Part shown: positions 6,416-10,268 of the stretch, in pieces
Layout: each line of letters begins with the position of its first letter
Position numbering within the stretch: the first letter of the stretch is position 1
Position numbers and translations under genes: made by a program
NCBI GenBank assembly: GCA_025927935.1
Contig: JAICKM010000195.1
Span: 1-10,268 of the forward strand
DNA length: 10,268 nucleotides
Direction: 5' to 3'
Source of the DNA: Chloroflexia bacterium
Lineage (GTDB): Bacteria > Chloroflexota > Chloroflexia > QHBQ01 > JADMIH01
The notes under the pieces: model-generated
The model's database searches: none
What the model saw: the letters and a program-made list of their open reading frames with translations, nothing else
What the model was told of the DNA's origin: nothing

Positions 6416-6447
6416 TTGATAACCGGCTGCCGGTAGTGTACTATAAA
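6416..6447 (+). promoter_or_regulatory. copC: Predicted promoter of the copC operon with a dyad in the spacer
   Basis: TTGATA (6416-6421) is a good -35 match. It can be paired with TACTAT (6439-6444) at 17 bp or with TATAAA (6442-6447) at 20 bp. Between them lies a perfect inverted repeat, ACCGG-CTG-CCGGT (6422-6434), starting directly after the -35. A dyad inside the spacer is the arrangement used by MerR-family metal activators such as CueR with 19-20 bp spacers, and would also suit a repressor. No MerR or CsoR gene is present in the window. Confidence 0.5.
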
Positions 6448-6627
6448 GAGAGTCAGGTGTGTTGCCGGCCGGATGCCTGCCTGTCCCGGTGGGCGACCGG
6501 CGTTTCTTGCTGCCGGCGCGCCTTGCTGGAAAGGCCCAGGAGCCGGGTCGTTCTCCTCCCGTCGTGCCATGAACCGGCCTGCTGCTTCGATGTATGGTTG
6601 CCGCGAGATGGAGGAGGCGTGAATTTC
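6448..6627 (+). other. Leader of copC (about 175 nt, no gene supported)
   Basis: This is the non-coding stretch between the predicted start of transcription and the copC start. It ends with a strong purine Shine-Dalgarno, GGAGGAGG (6610-6617). The frame leading into copC happens to stay open throughout and would be unusually cysteine-rich, but it has no ribosome binding site and would bury the signal peptide, so it is not annotated as coding. Confidence 0.45.
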
Positions 6628-7236
6628 ATGCGCTATACACCTGTGCGCCGCGTGATGGGCGCCGGTCTACCGGCGGTGCTGGCTCTGGCTGCCGCGCTGG
6701 CCTGGGGCGGCGGCGTGGCTTTCGCCCATGCCCAACTGAGCAGCAGCGATCCCGCGGACGGTAGCCAGGTGGCTGTCCCGCCACAGCGGATCAGCATGCA
6801 GTTTAGCGAGAACCTGGATCCGGCTGAGTCCACGGCCACGGTCAGTCGCATGGACGGCACGCGGATCGACAGCGGCGATGCGCAGGTCGATACGGCCAGC
6901 CGCAAGACATTGACCGTGGGGGTGAGCACCCTGGTGCCGGGCGGCTACATCGTGCAATGGCATGCGGTGACGCCCGACGACAACGGCGTGACCGAGGGCA
7001 GCTTCACCTTCACCGTCGTGACCGAGGGTGGGGGCGTCGCCACGCCGGTCACGGCACCCGCTACGGACAGCACGGGCAGCATCAGCGGCGCTGGTCCCAT
7101 GATGCCGCGGACGGGGCATCCAGCGGACGGCGGGCCGTTCGTGCCGGCGGGAGCGGCCTTGCTGGCGCTGGGCCTGGTGCTCAGCGGCGCGCGGCTGGTC
7201 CGGCGAGGCCGGGCCGAATCTGCCATGCACCGTTAA
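6628..7236 (+). CDS. copC: Secreted CopC-domain protein with LPXTG-like C-terminal anchor
   Basis: This 202-residue secreted copper-resistance-type protein has a signal peptide (basic RYTPVRR, hydrophobic 11-30) with likely cleavage after AFA at 33. That leaves His34 as the mature N-terminus, which is the known copper ligand position in CopC. The beta-sandwich follows (34-130), including GGYIVQWHAVT (105-115). Where the family has a D-G-H copper motif, this protein reads D118-N119-G120, so one expected histidine is missing. After a Thr/Ala-rich linker, MPRTG (159-163), a hydrophobic stretch (171-187) and an RLVRRGR tail resemble a sortase sorting signal, or at least a membrane anchor. The ATG at 6628 has GGAGGAGG 10 nt upstream; an in-frame GTG at 6619 would add three residues. 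It lies 45 bp before the CopC-CopD fusion, presumably its operon partner. Confidence 0.85.
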   Translation: MRYTPVRRVMGAGLPAVLALAAALAWGGGVAFAHAQLSSSDPADGSQVAVPPQRISMQFSENLDPAESTATVSRMDGTRIDSGDAQVDTASRKTLTVGVSTLVPGGYIVQWHAVTPDDNGVTEGSFTFTVVTEGGGVATPVTAPATDSTGSISGAGPMMPRTGHPADGGPFVPAGAALLALGLVLSGARLVRRGRAESAMHR

Positions 7237-7246
7237 ATAGAAGGGG

Positions 7247-7267
7247 GGTCGGGCGCGCCGCCCGGCC
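7247..7267 (+). other. Hairpin between the Shine-Dalgarno-like run and the start of the CopC-CopD gene
   Basis: Nine positions (7247-7255 with 7259-7267, including one G-U pair) can form a tight GC-rich stem with a 3-nt loop in the 45-bp gap after copC. The purine run AAGGGG (7241-7246) lies just before it and the ATG at 7282 lies 14 nt after it. Folding would bring the ribosome binding site much closer to the start codon. Confidence 0.3.
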
Positions 7268-7281
7268 ACGACAACAGCTTG

Positions 7282-9516
7282 ATGGGTCACTTTGCTCTCG
7301 CGCGATCCCGCCTCCGGCTTGTGCGGCTGGGCGTGCCGGCTGTGGTGCTGGTGCTCAGCCTGATCTTTGCACCACAGGCCGCCGCCCATGCCCGCCTGCA
7401 AAGCTCCAATCCACCGGCGGGGGCGGTGGTGCCGCAGACTCCGGCGATGGTCCAACTGACCCTGAGCGAGGCGATCAGCCCGCAGTTCAGCCAGATCCAG
7501 GTGCTGGATCGGACCCGCCATGACGTGAGCACCGGCCCGGTTGCGGTCGACCTGCGCGATCCGGCGACCATGGGCGTGGCGTTGCAACCTGGCTTGCCCA
7601 GCGGCGTCTATACGGTCGTCTGGCGCGCGATCTCGGCGGTGGATGGGCATGTCACCCTGGGCAATTTCGCCTTTACGATCCAGGTGCCCGGCCAAGCGGC
7701 GGCGGTGGTTGCGCCCGCCGCCGCCCCGGAGAGCGGCGGGGTTGGCGTCGATGCGGGGGGCAGCAGCCCGCCCCCGCCGCTGTTGCGCTGGATCTGGCGG
7801 GCGCTCGTCTTGATCGGGGCGGCGGGTTTGCTCGGCGGCCCGCTGTTCAGCAGCCTGATCCTGGCCGGGGCGCCCGCCGCCGATCTGCAAGGGCTTGCCC
7901 CCGCGCTGGGCCAGCGGCTGGCGCGGCTGGTCCTTGTGTCCGCCGTGGTGGTGCTGGGCGGCTTGATCGCCGACATGCTCTATGAACTGGCATCCGTGCG
8001 CGGCACCGATGTGCCCGCCGCGCTCGGCAGCGTGAGCCAGGTCGGCGACATTATCACGACGACCGGCTACGGCGCCTTCTGGGCGGTGAAGGTGGCGGCG
8101 ACGGTCGCCCTGGCGGGCTACGCGCTCTGGCGCGGCGGGACGCCGAACCGCCCGGAGTGGACGGCGGCGGTGATGAACGGCGGCTTCTTGCTGGCCGGGG
8201 AGGCCCTGGGCAGCCACGGCGCGGCGGCGCGGGATCTCGGCGGGCTGCCGCTAGGCATGCTCGGCGATCTGCTGCACCTGTTGGCCGCCGCAGCCTGGGT
8301 GGGCGGGCTGATCTACCTGGCCGTGGTGGCGCTGCCTGTCTTGCGCCGCGCCGAGCCGGTCGCCGCCGGACGCGTGCTGGCGCGGCTGGTGCCGCGTTTC
8401 TCCAACCTGGCCCTGTTTAGCATCATCGTGCTGATTGTGACCGGCCTGGTGAACCTGGCGATCCATAGCCTCGACCCCGCGGCGATTGTGGAGAGCGACT
8501 ACGGGCGCGTGCTGCTGGTGAAGCATCTACTCTTCTTGCCGCTTGTCGCGTTGGCCGCGCTGAACAACGGCATCTTGCGCCCGCGCCTGGTCGCGCTGCT
8601 GGCGCCCGGCACGCGCGAGGCCGCTTCGCTGACCCGCAGCGTGAGCCGGACCATTGGCGCGCAAGTCGTGCTGGCCGTGGCGGTGATGATTTGCGCCGCC
8701 GGGCTGACCCTGCTGCCGCCGCCTGTGACCGCCGCCGGGATCACGCCGGGCAGCGTGCCCGCGCCCGCTGTCGCCACACCAGACCCGCTCGCGCCGACCC
8801 CTACGCCGGTCATCGCCAACGCGAGCCAGACGGTGGGCGGCGTGCGCTTCGACCTGACCACGGCGCCGAGCGTGGAAGGCGATCACTTCATGGTTGCGGT
8901 CACGCGGAGCGACCCCGCCGGCCCGCCGCTGAGCGATGTGCTCAAGCTGCAATTGCGGATCACGCCGCAGGATCTGGACACGGGCAGCATCAGCCTGGCA
9001 GTTAATCGAGTGGGGGCCGCCGATCCTGACCGCCAGGTCTATACCGCCACCGGGCAGATCTTCACGCTGTCCGGCGCCTATCAACTCACCGCGGAGTTGC
9101 TGCGCACCCAGGCCGCCGACGTGCGCGCCGGGTTCCGCCTGGTCCTGGCCGACGACGGCACGCTGGCGATTACGCCGTCAGAGGTGCTGCAAGCCCTCGT
9201 GACCACCAATCCCAGCCCGGCGATTACGGGCACCGTGCAACTCAATATCAAGATTGTGGACGGCCAGGAGCAGCCGGTCTCCGGCGCCACGCTGCGGGTG
9301 ACGCCGCTGATGCCGTCGCACGGCCACGTCGAACCCACCGGCGACGCCGTGCCGGTGGCGGGACAGCCCGGCGTGTATCGCCTGCCGGCGAACCTGCCTA
9401 TGGGCGGCCCCTGGCTGATCCTTGTTGAAGTGGACCGTCCGGGCCAGCCTCCGGCCAAGCTGGATGGCACATTTAACGTGATCGATCCGTTCGCCACACC
9501 CACTCCGCCACCGTAG
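7282..9516 (+). CDS. CopC-CopD fusion copper-transport protein with C-terminal extracytoplasmic YtkA/FixH-like domains
   Basis: This 744-residue envelope protein probably moves or buffers copper across the cytoplasmic membrane. A signal peptide (about 1-35, AAA at 33-35) precedes His36, the mature N-terminal copper ligand. A CopC domain spans 36-135 with the intact D121-G122-H123 motif, so a complete Cu(II) site is predicted. A Pro/Ala/Gly linker (138-166) leads to a CopD-type membrane domain of about eight helices between 168 and 478, including DLLHLLAAAAWVGGL (329-343), IIVLIVTGLVN (381-391) and GRVLLVKHLLFLP (408-420). His312, His332 and His414 lie in or beside helices. After a Pro/Thr linker (490-510), two beta domains follow (about 515-630 and 645-733). 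The second carries MPSHGH (677-682) and GVYRLPANLPMGGPWLI (697-713), as in YtkA/FixH-like domains. The ATG at 7282 is preferred over the adjacent TTG at 7279. CopC-CopD fusions such as Bacillus YcnJ act in copper uptake; direction here is not shown by sequence. Confidence 0.88.
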   Translation: MGHFALARSRLRLVRLGVPAVVLVLSLIFAPQAAAHARLQSSNPPAGAVVPQTPAMVQLTLSEAISPQFSQIQVLDRTRHDVSTGPVAVDLRDPATMGVALQPGLPSGVYTVVWRAISAVDGHVTLGNFAFTIQVPGQAAAVVAPAAAPESGGVGVDAGGSSPPPPLLRWIWRALVLIGAAGLLGGPLFSSLILAGAPAADLQGLAPALGQRLARLVLVSAVVVLGGLIADMLYELASVRGTDVPAALGSVSQVGDIITTTGYGAFWAVKVAATVALAGYALWRGGTPNRPEWTAAVMNGGFLLAGEALGSHGAAARDLGGLPLGMLGDLLHLLAAAAWVGGLIYLAVVALPVLRRAEPVAAGRVLARLVPRFSNLALFSIIVLIVTGLVNLAIHSLDPAAIVESDYGRVLLVKHLLFLPLVALAALNNGILRPRLVALLAPGTREAASLTRSVSRTIGAQVVLAVAVMICAAGLTLLPPPVTAAGITPGSVPAPAVATPDPLAPTPTPVIANASQTVGGVRFDLTTAPSVEGDHFMVAVTRSDPAGPPLSDVLKLQLRITPQDLDTGSISLAVNRVGAADPDRQVYTATGQIFTLSGAYQLTAELLRTQAADVRAGFRLVLADDGTLAITPSEVLQALVTTNPSPAITGTVQLNIKIVDGQEQPVSGATLRVTPLMPSHGHVEPTGDAVPVAGQPGVYRLPANLPMGGPWLILVEVDRPGQPPAKLDGTFNVIDPFATPTPPP

Positions 9517-9732
9517 TGCTGAGTGCTGGGTGCTGAGGCCGCCGAGTGGTCAGTAGTGGTCAGTGATAAGGAATATCGGTTAGTATTAGTTGTGAGGTTG
9601 GAGTTTAGCGGCCAGAGATTCTAGGTAAGATTAGGGGCTAGTGCTTTAGCTAGCGAACAGTGTCACGGATAGTAGGCCGGGTGGTCAGACTAATTACTGA
9701 CCTCTGACCACTGCCCACTGACCGCTGCCCAC
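9516..9732. repeat. Heptameric repeat-rich spacer with inverted arms
   Basis: Three 7-bp units of the form GTGCTGR lie end to end at 9516-9536, the first overlapping the preceding stop codon. The 10-mer AGTGGTCAGT is exactly duplicated in tandem at 9545-9564. Five units of consensus CTGMCCN lie end to end at 9697-9731, the reverse complement sense of the left-hand TGGTCAG units. A lone GTGGTCAG (9681-9688) can pair perfectly with CTGACCAC (9704-9711). The middle (about 9570-9680) is clearly lower in GC than the genes and has no coding frame. This resembles the short tandemly repeated heptamer sequences described between genes of cyanobacteria and is probably a non-coding repeat family in this genome. 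Confidence 0.65.
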
Positions 9733-9750
9733 TCGCCCAACGGAGCGAAC

Positions 9751-10268
9751 ATGATGCGACAAATGCGGTGGTGCACCTTGCTGGTGCTGGTAGCTATGAT
9801 TGGCGTGCTCGCGGCCTGCGGGGGCGCCGCGCCGCCCGCTGCCGATAGTGGCCGGGCCACGCCCGACGGGCGGATTATGACGGCGGACCAGGGCGCCAAC
9901 ACGGTCAGCGTGATCGACGTGGCGACCAACGAAGTCTACGCGACGATTCCCACCGGGCAGTCCCCGCACCACGTGGTGAGTTCCCCGGACGGGCGCGAAA
10001 TCTGGGTGACGCTCTATAAAGAGAATCATCTACAGGTTTTCGACGCCAAGACGCTGAAGGAACTGGGCCAGGTGGATGTCGGCGGCCCGTCCGACGACCT
10101 GACCTTTGCCCCCGACGGCAAGCGGCTCTATGCCAGCATGGGCGCCGATAACATGGTCGCCGTGATCGATCCGGCGGCGCGCAAGCTGGTCACCAAGGTT
10201 GGCGTGGGCCAGACCCCGCACGGTGTCAAGGTGCGCCCCGACGGCAAGGAACTGTACGTCACCAACAC
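9751..10268 (+). CDS. Lipoprotein with YVTN/YncE-type beta-propeller repeats, 3' end cut off by window edge
   Basis: An open frame of 172 full codons reaches the right edge without a stop. The N-terminus is a lipoprotein signal: R3, a hydrophobic core (about 9-19) and the lipobox LAAC with Cys23 as the lipidated residue, then a Gly/Ala/Pro-rich linker. Propeller repeats follow: NTVSVIDVATNEVYATIPTG (50-69), SPDGREIWVT (78-87), FAPDGKRLYAS (120-130), MVAVIDPAARKLV (136-148) and RPDGKELYVTN (161-171). Each blade has the PH-x-V segment before it (PHHVV, PHGVK) common in this class. Such lipoproteins sit on the outer face of the cytoplasmic membrane; ligand and role are unknown. GGAG (9742-9745) lies 5 nt before the ATG at 9751, with a second ATG directly after. 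Its position downstream of the copper operon may be functional or only a neighbour, since a 234-bp repeat-rich spacer separates them. Confidence 0.85.
   Translation, partial: MMRQMRWCTLLVLVAMIGVLAACGGAAPPAADSGRATPDGRIMTADQGANTVSVIDVATNEVYATIPTGQSPHHVVSSPDGREIWVTLYKENHLQVFDAKTLKELGQVDVGGPSDDLTFAPDGKRLYASMGADNMVAVIDPAARKLVTKVGVGQTPHGVKVRPDGKELYVTN

Noticed and set aside
6460..6627. Cysteine-rich open frame (about ten Cys) leading in frame into copC
   Set aside because: No ribosome binding site, no family resemblance, and it would place the CopC signal peptide inside the protein. The strong Shine-Dalgarno just before 6628 marks the real start.
6667..8217. Long minus-strand open frame (516 codons) opposite copC and the CopC-CopD gene
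   Set aside because: His/Gln/Arg/Gly-rich translation typical of the antisense of GC-rich genes; no domain and no start context.
9516..9732. CRISPR array
   Set aside because: Units are only 7-10 bp and adjoin without unique spacers of uniform length; no cas genes.
9690..10029. Minus-strand frames over the heptamer repeats and lipoprotein start
   Set aside because: Their SGQWSEV-like ends are translations of the repeats themselves and the rest is antisense to a lipoprotein.

Overview
GC-rich bacterial DNA with tightly packed, partly overlapping genes. Three things point to a member of the Chloroflexota, although no marker gene settles it. They are a CbiM with a fused C-terminal membrane module, secreted Pro/Thr-rich copper proteins including one with an LPXTG-like tail, and a spacer built of 7-bp repeats whose shadow translation reads like 'SGQWSEV'. 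The taxonomic assignment is an inference of moderate to low confidence.

Layout. Positions 1-816 on the minus strand hold the first 272 codons of a lipoate/biotin-ligase-family protein that runs off the left edge. A 470-bp divergent spacer (817-1286) follows. It carries a good sigma70-type promoter with a cluster of GTTGCAA-type inverted repeats sitting on the predicted transcription start, then a leader that can form a hairpin. Next comes an ECF-type nickel/cobalt importer whose three genes overlap by 1-4 bases: cbiM (1287-2573), cbiQ (2570-3427) and cbiO (3427-4293). CbiO ends in a histidine-rich tail. After a 135-bp structured gap lie a Fur-family metalloregulator (4429-4863) and a membrane-anchored TolB/WD40-like beta-propeller protein (4917-6380).

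A second unit starts after 247 bp of non-coding DNA with its own promoter-like element, whose -35/-10 spacer holds a perfect dyad. It encodes a small secreted CopC-like protein with an LPXTG-like C-terminus (6628-7236) and a large CopC-CopD fusion with extra extracytoplasmic beta domains (7282-9516). A 234-bp, lower-GC spacer made largely of heptameric repeats separates it from a lipoprotein with YVTN/YncE-type propeller repeats (9751 onward, cut by the right edge).

How it fits together. The window reads as a transition-metal homeostasis locus. It holds uptake of Ni2+/Co2+ (or a related divalent metal) through CbiMQO, a candidate metal-responsive repressor beside it, and an envelope copper-handling set. 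The propeller proteins are exported but their ligands cannot be read from sequence. The most testable new points are the GTTGCAA operator cluster, the dyad in the copC promoter, the altered copper site of the stand-alone CopC, and the heptamer-repeat spacer.
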